From Phialemonium atrogriseum (taxonomy: Eukaryota > Ascomycota > Sordariomycetes > Cephalothecales > Cephalothecaceae): 64,000 bases of DNA. Both the position numbers and the translations under genes were made by a program. The DNA lies in NCBI RefSeq assembly GCF_030411735.1, contig NW_026848153.1:558001-622000 (forward strand). The letters run 5' to 3'. Below, piece by piece: positions 1 through 10,713 of the stretch (positions are counted from its first letter, which is position 1; every line of letters begins with the position of its first letter). The notes below the pieces were generated by a model. It was not told the DNA's origin, searched no databases, and saw only the letters and a program-made list of their open reading frames with translations.

Positions 1-749
1 GTCCTCTGGAGCGTCCTCATGGATGGTCTCGGACCAATCTGGCCGGCTTCCCGGACGGCTATCAACGGCGTTTCCCTAGGGGACGCATGGCCGTGCAACT
101 CCATGCCACAAGTGGCCCACTCCCAGTCGAGCCCTACCTTCGCCCCCTTCCCGAATACGTCCGGACAGTCAAACGGCGTTGCGCCGTGGGAGAGCATCCT
201 GCCCTTCCACAAGCTCACCCAGTGGCTCACCTATTCGCTCATGCAGCCCATGCAGAGCATCATGAAGATCCACTTCGCAGGCCAGGAGCTGCTCACGGGC
301 CTGCCCGAGTACCGCAACGGCGGCCTGTTCATCGACCTGGGCGTGCTGACGCTGAAGAAGGCGGATGAGGAGAGAGGCCTGCGGCACTACAACGAGTACT
401 GCCAGCGGACGGGAGTCAGGGCCGTCGAGGTCGCGCCCATGTTCGAGCCGGGCGACGATGTCATCGTCGAGTGGAGGGGCGTCACCGTCGGCTTCTTGGA
501 CCGGCTCTGCTCCGAGCTGAACAGCGTGCTGCGGACTGAACTTGCCGGTAACGAGTTGAGCTTGGCACAGGTCCTTGAGGCCGGGAGCTGGAAGGTGAGA
601 TCCCCGCCTCCCCATTCCCCCTCGGTATTGTGGTGAGAGCTAGATGGCTAACGTACGTTTCTCAGAGTGGCCGGGAAATCGCCGAGGTCAGCCGACCGAA
701 TACCAAGGAACCGCCGATTCTGATCGACAGTGACGGGACCGTCTTCTGA
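1..749 (+). CDS. URC4: URC4-like uracil catabolism protein (DUF1688), 3' part
   Basis: The gene enters from the left edge, so the 5' part is missing. Exons: <1..594 and 666..749, joined phase 0 across a 71 nt GT-AG intron. The visible C-terminal ~225 residues carry the conserved stretches GVSLGDAWP, PFHKLTQWLTYSL, GLPEYRNGGLFIDLGVL and the terminal helix region GFLDRLCSELN, which match the DUF1688 family. Yeast URC4 belongs to the URC pathway, which degrades uracil to use its nitrogen; its exact reaction is not settled. The final exon encodes a short tail ending LIDSDGTVF. Assignment rests on recognising the family; the N-terminal half cannot be inspected. Confidence 0.85.
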
Positions 750-1904
750 GCTGGCGAGGGAGGGAGGGAGGGAGGGGTGAAGGTTCTGCGTCGAAAAGAT
801 GAGTGGTTTTGGTTTACGGCAAGTTATATTCATCCTGGGGCCTGTGGGTAGGGACCCCATTTTCTTCAAGAGGGCTGGATCGCCACCACCAGCGCCTGCT
901 CAACTCACGATGCTACGAGGTATCAAATGGCTGCTTCCCGACCGGATTGGGAGTGGTCTTCGTGCAATTTCATTCGATGGACAGCACCACTCAAGGGTGC
1001 ACTTGTGTCATTGCGCCTTCACTTTGCCTGCCTTGGTGCACCGCCCTAGCAATGGGCAGTAGGGATACAAAAGTGCTTCTTGGTCGTGCTCGTGCCCGTG
1101 CTCGTGGCTTCCTGCCCTCTCCTGAGATCGTCGCCTTGTGATCAGCACGTTGGTTTGTGGTTGGTTCTGCAGTTCCATCGCGTCATCATCGCGGACGGCA
1201 ACCGCTGTGATATCGCCGGCGTCTAGGCAGGTGCTCCGAGCCAGGATACCGCATGTTGCAGGTAAGCTCACTCAAGTTGCAAGATTGATTCGTCACAATC
1301 GGCGCAAGCAGACCGGCCGCCATTGCCGGGTTCGACACACAATCCCAATATACTTAAAGGCAAGGCTGCCTCTTGGAGCTCGATTCAGCTAGGACTAGCC
1401 GGCTTTCTCTCGGATCCTCCCATTCCCGGCATTGGGCAACGTCTTGGCGCTTTTCCCCCAACCCGCACAGACATGCAGGACGCCCTGCAGCTGCAGCCGA
1501 TCTTCTCATGATGGGACATGGTGGCTGTTTGTTGCCATCGGAATCGGCTTTCATTAGCTAGGAGGGCTGCTTGGGGTCGAGCACGCCATCTCAGCTACTA
1601 CTCTAGATCAGGGGCTGCCCGACTCGTCGTGCGGGGTTGGAGATGGGGGATTCCCATTGTCATTGACGAGGGCAATTGCCCATCAAGATGAGAGCGGATT
1701 CCCATCTGTCGGAAATGTATATCTAACAAGCCCATCCCCAGCTTCGATGAGCAGCCGGCAGTCTTGTAGACTCCAATCTATCACTAACGCACACTACGTC
1801 TCCCTCGCCCCTTTTTTGCCGAAGATATAAAGTAGCCCTTACCCATCTACATCCCCATCCATACCCAACCAACCCATATCGTTGAAACCACACACCCTCC
1901 AAAC
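750..1904. other. Intergenic region
   Basis: No convincing gene. It holds the 3' flank of the URC4 gene and the promoter of the carbonic anhydrase gene. A short GTGCTCGT-type microrepeat lies near 1080-1105. Open frames here lack family resemblance or splice support. Confidence 0.6.
1826..1831 (+). promoter_or_regulatory. TATA box candidate for the carbonic anhydrase gene
   Basis: TATAAA lies 74 bp upstream of the ATG at 1905, within a pyrimidine-rich promoter context. Inference from position and sequence only. Confidence 0.5.
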
Positions 1905-2699
1905 ATGTCTGTCATCCAGACGAATGTCGAGGCCGCCTCGGAGAAGTACAGCTCCGGCTTCACCAAGGGCCACCTGGCCCTGCCACCGGCCAGAAAGTAC
2001 CTAGTCCTGACCTGCATGGACGCGCGCATCGATCCCGCGTCCGCGTTCGGGATCGAGCTGGGCGACGCGCACGTCATCCGCAACGTATGTGGGGTCAAGT
2101 GAAAAAGAAGTTGAAAAACATGCAGTTGTGTGGTATGAGAAGCAAATAGGGGGAGATGGGGTGAGAGAGAGACAGAGAGAAGAAGAACAGAAGAAGAAGA
2201 AAGGGAGGGGCTGACTTTACAACGACCCGCTTCAGGCCGGCGCGTCCGCCGTCGACGCCCTCCGCAGCATCATCATCTCGGAACAGCTCCTCGGCACGGA
2301 GGAGATTGTACTCGTCAAGCATACCGGGTGCGGGATGCTAACCTTCAATAACGAGGACGCTTATGGCCTTGTGGGGAAGAATCTCGGGTGAGTCTTCCCT
2401 CACTTTTCCCGTCCCTCACCCCTTTTTTTTTCTTGTTCGTGCGTATGGATGGATGGGTGGATGGAGCTTTCCTCCCTGTTCGAAGCTAGGATGCAGAACT
2501 GAAAGAAGACATTCGCAGCCCCGACGCGGAGGCTGAACTCAAGTCTCAGAACTTGGATTTCTTGCCGTTCCCGGATCTCGAGGAGGCGGTCAGGAAGGAC
2601 GTTGACTTCCTCAAGTCGACCAAGCTAGTGCCGGAGAGCGTCACCCTTAGCGGTTGGGTCTACGAGGTGGAGACTGGGAAGACTAGAAGGGTTGTCTGA
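1905..2699 (+). CDS. Beta-class carbonic anhydrase, short fungal type
   Basis: Catalyses reversible hydration of CO2 to bicarbonate at a Zn ion. Exons: 1905..2084, 2236..2387 and 2519..2699 (170 aa), phases consistent. Zinc ligands typical of the beta class are visible: Cys37 with the Asp39-Arg41 dyad in TCMDAR, and His89 and Cys92 in KHTGCGM. The short length with no N-terminal extension resembles the compact Rv1284-like subgroup rather than the longer Nce103-like fungal enzymes. No targeting signal is evident, so a cytosolic location is inferred. Intron 1 (151 nt) contains a purine-rich GA/GAA microsatellite at about 2160-2205. Confidence 0.92.
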
Positions 2700-3537
2700 T
2701 CTGTGAGGAGTTGCGCATCTGGTGTGGAGTTCTGGTGGTGAGTCGGGGTGTAGGCGGTTGGCGTGTAGGTAGGTGGCGCGTGGGCGAGTTGACGTGGGGG
2801 ATTCCCGTATTTCGAACTTGGCAATTGATACCTTGTCGTTGATCGTCTTAAGAATGCCGTGGAACATCGATAATGGTGCGAGAGCGGTCATTCTTGTGTA
2901 CTGGAAGAGAGACCGATATCCTCAGTTGGATTTGCATATGTCACCAAAAGACAGCATCTACAAGCAAAGCAATACACGCCAGTGACGGAGGTGAAGGGCA
3001 TCGCTTTTCAAGCATCGGCAAATCTGATATCTAATAACCAGCCTCAGAGTATCTCAACTTTACTTTCTACTGTATCTCAGGTGTGGCACTTTCAAGTTTC
3101 CTTTATAACTCGTCCCGGGCAGTTTCTATTTTAGGTAGTTCCTGTGTGGTTGTCCAAACGATGGCATATCTCCTGCTTCCAGGATACAGTAACAAATGTC
3201 TTCAGTTTTGATGTGCAGATACGGGCAGATGTGTTGAGGAGAACTAACACAAAACAGAGCAACCTGTTACCGCGATTCTGCATTGTGCGCGAAACTCTTC
3301 TTTGTTGCCCTGTCTCTCCACAACACGGGTCAGCGCACACGACAGCTTTCTGGCAAGCGACATGTCAGATATATAAAGCTCGAGGTACTGGATATCAGGT
3401 TCTTATTTGGCCCACCGAAGGACGTCAAGCAAGTCATCTCCTTAGTCTTGCTATCAAACCTAGGAAGGAGGGCGAGCGTGTGCTCCAGGTAATTGCAGGA
3501 CCCTTGCGTGGCATTAAGAAGCATCACAAACCTCGAG
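2700..3537. other. Intergenic region
   Basis: No gene recognised. It contains the 3' flank of the carbonic anhydrase gene and, at its right end, the promoter of the 50 aa microprotein, with TATAAA at 3372-3377. Confidence 0.55.
3372..3377 (+). promoter_or_regulatory. TATA box candidate upstream of the microprotein
   Basis: TATAAA about 165 bp upstream of the ATG at 3538. It suggests the small ORF is transcribed in its own right; inference only. Confidence 0.35.
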
Positions 3538-3690
3538 ATGAAGACAGTAGTCGCAGTCGGCGTCCCAATAATCCTTCTCGTCCTCCTGGTGATTGTCTTC
3601 GCAGGTATCCAATGCTTATTCTACCGAACTCTGAGCAAGGAGGAGAATAGGGGCGGGAATCCGGGAGGGGACGCGGCTGATCAAGTCTGA
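3538..3690 (+). CDS. 50-residue single-pass membrane microprotein
   Basis: ATG at 3538 gives a 50 aa product, no intron. Residues ~4-28 are an uninterrupted hydrophobic helix (start MKTVVAVGVPIILLVLLVIV), followed by a hydrophilic tail with KEEN and a Gly/Asn-rich end. Short N-terminus, one membrane helix, then a charged tail is typical of small regulatory or anchoring membrane proteins. No family recognised. A TATA box upstream supports expression. It could be a chance ORF, but the strong hydrophobic design argues for function. Confidence 0.45.
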   Translation: MKTVVAVGVPIILLVLLVIVFAGIQCLFYRTLSKEENRGGNPGGDAADQV

Positions 3691-4629
3691 GAAGAGAAGA
3701 TACGCCTAGGATTTATCCTGAAAAGCATAGGCAAGTAAAGTAGTTGGAAATGAACTGAGTGATGGAGGAGATTTCGTAAGGGTACATGAGTGACTTGGTG
3801 ATCTTGATTAATAGTGACTCAACGATGAATAGGAAGAGGGTTTACTAATTGATTTCGAGCTGCCCAACTGTGATAGCGAACCTCGACTCCTATGTAACCT
3901 CCCGCTTGTGATATTACACGAGATATGGCAGGCGGTTTGATTAGGTAGAAATCCAGCGAGGTATCTACCTTGACTTGTTTGCCTTCTTTGTCAAACTACC
4001 CGCTTAACCTAGCTCTCAGATGCCTTGTTCCCGTCACATTGACTGACTGATCGAGTTTTTGTCTGGGGAACAATGCCCTTGTCGCGCCCTCAGACATGCT
4101 CTGTACAAACACAACTCATCATACAAGGGCATTGTTAGAGAGTAGACAGCTCGTGATGGAAAAGAAGGATTATTTACCACCATGGAAAGTGGCAACGAGG
4201 CACTTATAACAATAAACGGCCCACTTCATCAGAGATACTCGTGGAAATTTGGCCCAGATTCTCGAACACCCCGAGAAGACAAGACTAGGAGTAGGGCACG
4301 TGTAACTTACAGACCTTTCCTACGGCCGACTCGCGGAGGGAAAGTGACTCTTTTCGCGGGCAAGCCAGACTTGCAAACAACCCATACAACTCCACGAGAT
4401 ACCGTCGTAAGCCAACACGTTCTCACCCATACAAAAAGAAGAAGAAAAGCAGATCTCACGTTCAACACCTAGTGGTTGCAAATCTCCACCGAGGACGAGC
4501 CACTGACATCTCTCACACCATATCAACAAAACACTCGCCTCACTTCACCTCACCTCACCTCATCTCACAACCTGCCTCCCCACACCCCACCACAACCACA
4601 TCCAACAAAACACCCAGGCAGAGGAGACC
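3691..4629. other. Intergenic region with a perfect inverted repeat
   Basis: No gene recognised. Contains the 14 bp inverted repeat listed separately. The right end, from about 4530, is a CA-rich (CACCTCACCTC) leader for the gene starting at 4630. An in-frame ORF at 4182-4472 has no features of a real protein. Confidence 0.55.
4069..4136. repeat. Perfect 14 bp inverted repeat (arms 40 bp apart)
   Basis: Left arm AACAATGCCCTTGT at 4069-4082, right arm ACAAGGGCATTGTT at 4123-4136, exactly complementary, 40 bp spacer. It could fold as a stem-loop, be a bipartite operator, or be the remnant termini of a very small transposon. No target-site duplication is obvious. Confidence 0.75.
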
Positions 4630-5532
4630 ATGCAAACCGCACCCGACAGTCCCGACCACCCCCCAACCAGCGAGAACTGGACCCCAGCATACGTGATCGT
4701 CGGCCTCGTCCCCCTCGTCTTCGCCGCCGTCGCCACGGCCTCGGTCCTGCTGACGAAGCGGCGGCGGAGGAGGCGGCTCCAGCAACTCCAGCAGCAGCAG
4801 CAGCAGCAGAACGGCCAGCAGGGGGGCGACGTCGAGCTGGCCCACCTGCGCCGCCACGAGCGCGTCTGGTTCCCCTGGCGCGAGGCCGTTGCCCAGACCG
4901 AGGAGCTGTTCCCACCCCCCCCTGCGAACGAGACCGCTGCCGCTGCTGCCGTGCCGGGGGCGGATGGTGGTACTGCCGCCATCACCCCCCCGCGGCCCTC
5001 AGCGCCGCCGGCGGTCGCGGCGCCGAGTAGGGTTTTCGGGACGACGCGGCATGGAAGGAAGCTAGGGAGTACATTGGCGGGAGGGAGCCGAGGTCGCGGA
5101 GCCGGAGCCGCTGCAGGAGCCACAACCGGAGCCGGAGGGAGCAGCGCGGTATCCGGGACAGAAGGCGGGCAGGGCCAGCGCAGGGTGGGCAACCCGTTTG
5201 CGCCGCCGAAGCCGAGCCCGCCGAAGCCGAGAGCGGTGTCGCCCGGGCCGTTCTGCCACGGGTACGGCGCGCGTAGGGCGAGCGACACCAGGACGGAGTG
5301 GAGCGACGCCGAGGGGATGGAGGAGGTGGACTTGGGGCACCGCGTCTCGCCGGAGGAGAGGGAGAAGCAGGAGCGGGAGAGGGAGCGGGAGGTGTGGAAG
5401 GAGCGAATCAGGGGATTGACCCGTGACGACGATATCGTGCTCCGTGGGCAACATAACACCACAAAGGGGCAGACCCCGGAGCGGACCCCGAGGCGCGGCC
5501 TTGCGAAATACCTCCCATGTATTGGGTTGTGA
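4630..5532 (+). CDS. Single-pass membrane protein with polyQ and disordered tail
   Basis: Intronless, 300 aa. Residues 1-17 are polar and residues ~18-40 form a membrane helix (AYVIVGLVPLVFAAVATASV). A run of basic residues (KRRRRRRL) then acts as a stop-transfer signal, followed by a glutamine tract encoded by CAG repeats (4790-4810). The remaining ~240 residues are low complexity (Pro/Ala/Gly) with an ERE/KEQ-rich helix near residues 235-260. Predicted orientation is lumenal or outside N-terminus with a long cytosolic tail. No enzymatic domain and no known family recognised. ATG context ACCATGC is good. Confidence 0.65.
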   Translation: MQTAPDSPDHPPTSENWTPAYVIVGLVPLVFAAVATASVLLTKRRRRRRLQQLQQQQQQQNGQQGGDVELAHLRRHERVWFPWREAVAQTEELFPPPPANETAAAAAVPGADGGTAAITPPRPSAPPAVAAPSRVFGTTRHGRKLGSTLAGGSRGRGAGAAAGATTGAGGSSAVSGTEGGQGQRRVGNPFAPPKPSPPKPRAVSPGPFCHGYGARRASDTRTEWSDAEGMEEVDLGHRVSPEEREKQEREREREVWKERIRGLTRDDDIVLRGQHNTTKGQTPERTPRRGLAKYLPCIGL

Positions 5533-6767
5533 TTGGAGGTACATGGTTGCGGGTGAGGCGATGGGCGGGAAGGAGGGCTGGAACTAGGTAAGCAGTCTTT
5601 CCTTGTCTGGCAGCATTGTTGTGCTATCAAACTGCAACTTTAGTCCCATCTTTGAAGTGACACTGACTGGCGATCGTTAGCCACCCTGAGACTTCGCACG
5701 AGTTGCACATGCAGCAAGCCGATACAAAAGTGGTTCAGTCCGAGTTGGAAGGAGAACAAGAGGAGCGGCTTGCCACACTTGAGTCGGCTAAGTTGCATAG
5801 CAAGTTAGCATGGCAGGGCGATAGTCAACCTTGTGCTCGAAGCCAATGCATGTGAAACATTGGGACATTGAGATCCAATGTTGCATCATATCTTTAGCCC
5901 AAAAGTAGTCATCGTGTTTATGCCGGGACTACTGTAGTACAATCCCTCGACTTCTTTTTGGAGCCGGCCTCGAATCCACAGGGGTGATGTAGTGGTCTAC
6001 ACCACATTATTCAAATGTACGCTTGTAGAATCATTGTATTGGAAGGATGGCCGGCTGGCTCTGGCCTCCTGGAAACCAGGTTAGTAGTCTTCTGATAGCC
6101 AAACAACTTGATATCACCGAATGAACGGAAAAGGAGCAAAAAAGGAGGGACAAGGTAGTGGGTGATCCCTGTACTCTGGCGAGCCGAGATCTTCGGTGAC
6201 CTTTGATTCATATCCCTTCTATGATGACCGGGTCTAGCTTCTCAAGCCTTCCTAATCCATGCCGTGGTCCAGGTACCACCAGAAACTTCCCAGACCTCTT
6301 CAATCCACTCACTACTAACCATCCTCGCCTCGCGCGAGAAAGAATATTCTTGATGCTTAGAAAGTTCCCCCTTGTAACAGAACGTAACCGTCCCATGGAT
6401 GCGCAAGCCGATGGATAACACCAAGACAAATAAAATAGGTAACTCCCGACGCCGACCCTGGTTCGGTGGGCTCGCACCTGGATGCGGAAAAAACGCCGCT
6501 GCCTTGGAAACTGCAATGCAAGCTGTAGATATATACACAGAGAATCGAAGTGCCAATGTGGGGGTTTGTCGTATGAACCTGACGGATGCTGTACGGCCGT
6601 CGTTGGTGAATGGTCGATGGAGAAGCCCGAATCCAAGCATGCTGAGTGCGTCATGTTGGGCGGATGCGAATGCCAGCCCTGTATTCCTTCATTCGCACGG
6701 ATGCCTTCTGACAAGGGTTTGATGGTGTGTGGCCGATTGGTGTCTTCCATCAGTTGTCCGAGCCCGT
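5533..6767. other. Intergenic region
   Basis: No gene recognised. Several overlapping frames of 70-180 codons at 6200-6750 on the minus strand lack family resemblance and look like chance ORFs. The region probably contains the 3' UTRs of the two convergent flanking genes. Confidence 0.5.
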
Positions 6768-7229
6768 CTATTTATTGTCGTGCCAAATGCCTGCCCCGAG
6801 GGGCTTGCTCACTCCGAAACCGACGCCGACGGCGATGCCAACGATGAGAAGGCCGATAAGGATCTTGACGATGATACGGTTCCGTCTGCTGAGGTGTGCT
6901 AGGCAGTTGCAGGCGCGGCGTTCCCGTTTGGCTGCTTTGGCCTTCCGCTTCCAGTGATCTTGGCCGGGCCAGACTTGGCAATCAGCGCCTCCTCTTATAC
7001 ACTGGGTGGATTTTCTAATCATCGGTTCGCCAGAGGAAACCATTGCCTCGATGTCGTTGTCGAAGGGATTGGTCTGATGAACCGTCGAGGGAGTCGAAAT
7101 CTCCGACGTCCTGGTCAAGGTCTTCTCGTTGGGACGGTTCTGTTCGTCGAATGACCAAGTCTGGGGAGCGACCCCGTCGTCGGTAGGGTGGGTTGCACCC
7201 ATTTTCTCATCGACAACAACAGTGGCCAT
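6768..7229 (-). CDS. Conserved fungal tail-anchored-like protein
   Basis: Intronless, 153 aa from the ATG at 7229 (MATVVVDEKMG). Frame continues 18 nt upstream only from a TTG. The first ~90 residues are polar and probably disordered (NPFDNDIEAM). A Cys-containing basic block follows (CQVWPGQDHWK, then KAKAAKRERRACNCLA), and then one membrane helix at residues ~120-143 (IIVKILIGLLIVGIAVGVGF) close to the C-terminus. The layout suggests tail anchoring in ER or another internal membrane. I recognise the WPGQDHWK-helix arrangement as recurring in Sordariomycetes, but no function is known to me. Confidence 0.75.
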   Translation of the reverse strand: MATVVVDEKMGATHPTDDGVAPQTWSFDEQNRPNEKTLTRTSEISTPSTVHQTNPFDNDIEAMVSSGEPMIRKSTQCIRGGADCQVWPGQDHWKRKAKAAKRERRACNCLAHLSRRNRIIVKILIGLLIVGIAVGVGFGVSKPLGAGIWHDNK

Positions 7230-9757
7230 GTCGGGAGTAAGGTCCAAGTTATTTATCTAGGAGATGTCGTGTTGGTAAAAGAAGCGTAAAAAATACGGTC
7301 GATCAAAGCCGGTACGATGTTCAAGAAGGCTGGCGGTGGTGGAGATGTATGAAATGACGTGGGATGTTCCTCGTGTGGCCTGACTGGTAGGTGTGTTAGT
7401 TTACCCATGCGAAAACGGGGTGAATTGCCCAACATGTCTCGGCCGGCAAGACGGCAAGAGGGCCGTAGGATGGACTGGCCAGCCCGTGAAAAGGAAGGAG
7501 AGCCAGGTTGCAGTTGCAGCGGCTGCGGGTTACTGACCTGAAATCGAGTGCTCGATACGGCACACGGGACCAGCCAACGGGGAGAGGGCGGTAAGAAACA
7601 AAGAACCCCTTTTCGCCTGCCCAGTCGGGAGAGATTGGGAGACAGGGCTCGCGACTAACAATCCAGCATAGGGTTTAGAGAAGAAGACGACGAGATCGTA
7701 GGGACGGCGAACAATAATAAGCTACCGTTAGTCGATGGATCGCTCAATTCGAGAGAACCACGAAGCAGCAGGAATGAGATTGGAGAGAAGGGCGGGGGGA
7801 GAATATCAATGGGAAATGAACTGACCCTGGACTGGGGGAGTGTACGTACCTTGGCTTGGCAGGAGGCCTAGGTGCCTTATCTAACCTGAATTTGGTTTAG
7901 CGCAAAAGGTAAATGTAGAGATGCACCGCGCCGCCTTTCATGGCAGGGGTGGCGCGAAATGGTCGCTAGGATGAGTTGCCTCATTTGGAGCACAGCAGGT
8001 ACAAGCGCCTCGGCTGATTGGCTGGCCAGGCGATGATGCTAAGAGTTCCCAGGATGCAAGCACTTGACAAGCTCCCAACCTTCATTAGCTAAGAGCTAAA
8101 GTTTCGGTAGACGCACCTAACTCCCATCTAGATGTCGGGTACTCCAGAGGGGAAGGAGGTCTAGACTACTGAGCAGCTGAGGTCCTTTCTCCCGAATGAT
8201 CAATTGCTATGTCTGCAGCTTGGGACACACTCTTTCAAGTCATGGTAGCACGGGTTCTGTTCAATGAGCCGTCACAATGTGCTCAGACATAAAGATGCGG
8301 GTAGCGGAGCTTGGCCGTGCGAGATTGCTGAATTTCGCTTTCGTTTGGGGGAAAGAACCCCACCGCTTTGCCGGCGGGTGTCGTCTCCTGTGTTGAGCCA
8401 CCCTCGATGCCCACTTCCAATCATGGATCTTTGTTTCCCGTCTCCGCAGATCCCCATGTAAAAACGGCAAGCGTAAAGGATAAATGACGGCCGACAACTT
8501 GAAAAGCTTAGCATGATAGTTAACTTTTGTTATTGCCCATATTTCATATTTCTTTGTCCTGTCTGTCGATATCATACAAGCTTATGTTTTAGTGTTACTG
8601 CTTGAATAGAATGCCCGTCCAAGCAGAATGGCCTGACTCCCGCGCTGAGAGAGAAAATTGAGTGGCTTGCCAACCACCTTCAATTGCACAGGCCACAGAA
8701 CACTTTGCGTCCGTATCACCAGAAATCCGTATTTGTGGCTGGATTTAACAGGCTGAGCTCACAACTTGGGAGAACTATCCTCTTCCCGGACGGAGTAACG
8801 TCAGGAACTACAGTGACCCTTTAAGTGTACTGGGAGCCTGAACGATAACCTGGGAAACATGCCTGCGGATACAATTGCGATTCGCGGGAAAAGCAAGTTC
8901 GCTAGTGGCGAGCCTGGTTGTCGAGATCGTCAAGGGGTCCAACGAATGCTAACTATTGGATGACGTGCTGTGCTACACTGCTGATCCCCAACAGGACTGG
9001 GATAGACAATGTAGATTACGGATCCGTACTGCGACTCCTCACTGGAATGAAACCTGCATCTAGAACGGGTTTCATTGGGTGTTACCTGGTGCATCACCTG
9101 TCTCTCGGAACTGGGATCCTTTTCAGACTTCCAAGTCTGAACAGGATGCCAGCAACCGCCCGCGAAAAGCAAGGGGAGTTGTTTCCCTCGGTCATACACG
9201 AGACCGGTGGCAAATATACATCCATTAGTACAGTACGGATTACCTACGTAGGAAAGCGGTGGGAAAAAAAAACTGTAGTACGATTTATCCCACGTACTAA
9301 CTACCCTAGATTACTCCTTAACACGGTCAGCAAGATAAAGTGAAGCTTAGCTGTTAGTAAATACTTTTCAAATATTAGTGAGCAGGGTAACCTCTAATAC
9401 AGTTATTTTTTCGACCGGCTTGCTAGGTAGGTAGGTACCTAGATTAGGTCGGTAGGGTTTGACCGAGTCGGTGCATCGTCAAGGATGGTGGCAGAAGGAG
9501 AGAAGCCGCCAGTCTGGACCAACGTTGCATGAGTCGATAATCCTTTCCTGAAGGCAGGGATATGGACTCGAGTGTGATGGTACTGTTCTTGCTGAACAGG
9601 CTTGGAAGCGAAGCTGTCATCCCCTTGGCCGTGGAAGAGGGTACGTACTCTAAACCCCAGGCATGGAACCTCAGCCACATCATATATTAAGTGGAGCACC
9701 CGTCCCGCCCCACCATTCTCCACCATTATCAACACCAACAAAAAGCGCGTATCCATC
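7230..9757. other. Long gene-poor stretch
   Basis: 2.5 kb without a recognisable gene. Frames of up to ~140 codons (8260-8575, 8918-9343) have no splice support or family features. The right part (9230-9460) is AT-rich and ends in TAGGTAGGTAGGTACCTAG-like sequence near 9425-9445, a motif type common in related genomes. A noncoding RNA or lost gene cannot be excluded. Confidence 0.5.
9683..9690 (+). promoter_or_regulatory. TATA-like element
   Basis: TATATTAA about 70 bp upstream of the ATG at 9758. Position fits a core promoter; inference only. Confidence 0.35.
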
Positions 9758-10236
9758 ATGGCGGAGACAAACCATGTAACCATCGAGCGTGTCGGCCCAG
9801 GCACAATGGTGAGCTCCCACAGTTCCCTTTCCTCCCCCCCTAGTCGCCCATCTTCCGCTTTGCAAAGCAACTAACCTCTCGTCCCTCCTCCGTCTTGCAG
9901 AACAAAGACTCGTGCTACACGTACGTGCACATGCAGCGGCCGCGCGACGCCGACCTTTTCGAGGACTTCTGCAAGGACAAGCTCCCCGCCGACGAGATCT
10001 ACGTGCCGCACCATCTGCAGCCCATCAACCCCGAGGACGAGGATGACGTGGTGCCCGACCAGCACGCCGCCTTCGGCATCCAGAAGGCCACTCAGAAGGT
10101 CCGCGACCCCGCCTGGAAGGACCTCGGCCTCGCCGAGCTGACCCGCAGGGGCCCTCCGACTACCAACGGCGGGGGGAAGGTGGCCGGCCTCGGTGCCAGG
10201 AGGCGCGGGATGGCCTATAAGGGGATGCCTCGGTGA
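9758..10236 (+). CDS. Small acidic/basic hypothetical protein
   Basis: Exons 9758..9808 and 9901..10236 joined phase 0 (128 aa). The 92 nt intron has GTGAGC at the 5' end and TTGCAG at the 3' end. The product starts MAETNHVTIERVGPGTM. It carries a conserved-looking core (DSCYTYVHMQRPRDADLFEDF), an acidic stretch NPEDEDDVVPD, and a basic Gly/Arg tail (GLGARRRGMAYKGMPR). No signal peptide or membrane helix. No known family recognised. Splice quality, codon use and the upstream TATA-like box support a real gene. Confidence 0.6.
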
Positions 10237-10713
10237 TAGTCGAGCTGTTTCGGAATGCCGTACTTGGGAAGTAAAGGTTATTTCTAGTAACCGGGAGGGC
10301 TACATAGCATTGCGAGGCGTTTTTGGACGAACCCCTTTTGACCGGAAGGGCCTTCTTTTGTATGCCGGATGTGTAGGTATGGCAGGACCAACGAGCTCGC
10401 CTGACACTTCGGGATAATTAGAACAGTATGGAAGGAAGTGTCCTCGCTTTTACTGCGCGAGCACTTGTCTATCTAACCGGATCCACCGAAGTGGATATTC
10501 AGAATACCCTTCAGAGTATCATTCCATGCCGTCAAACTTGATACATAAATCCCCCATCGTCCAGCCCCAGACAAATAGATCCACCCGGGGAATTAAAACA
10601 TAACGCCTTGCCAAATGCTGCCCAATTGTAAAGGAGTAGATTCTCCCAAGGTTATCTCCACGGGGGAACTCTCGAATCACCGGCTCCGATCTCATATCTC
10701 CCTCCAACCTCCT
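10237..10713. other. Intergenic region between convergent genes
   Basis: Nothing recognised beyond presumed 3' UTRs of the hypothetical gene to the left and of TRS31 to the right. Confidence 0.6.

Noticed and set aside
19..636. Reading the URC4 fragment as a complete protein starting at ATG 19 and ending at 636
   Set aside because: The frame is open from base 1 and a phase 0 intron at 595-665 leads to a better C-terminus; the gene is truncated by the window edge.
4555..5630. Long minus-strand ORFs (up to 356 codons) opposite the membrane protein gene
   Set aside because: They mirror the GC-rich, repeat-bearing plus-strand gene; composition is low complexity and no family or splice signals are seen.
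8918..9343. 141-codon ORF in the gene-poor region
   Set aside because: No ATG at its start, no recognisable features, AT-rich end; looks like a chance frame.
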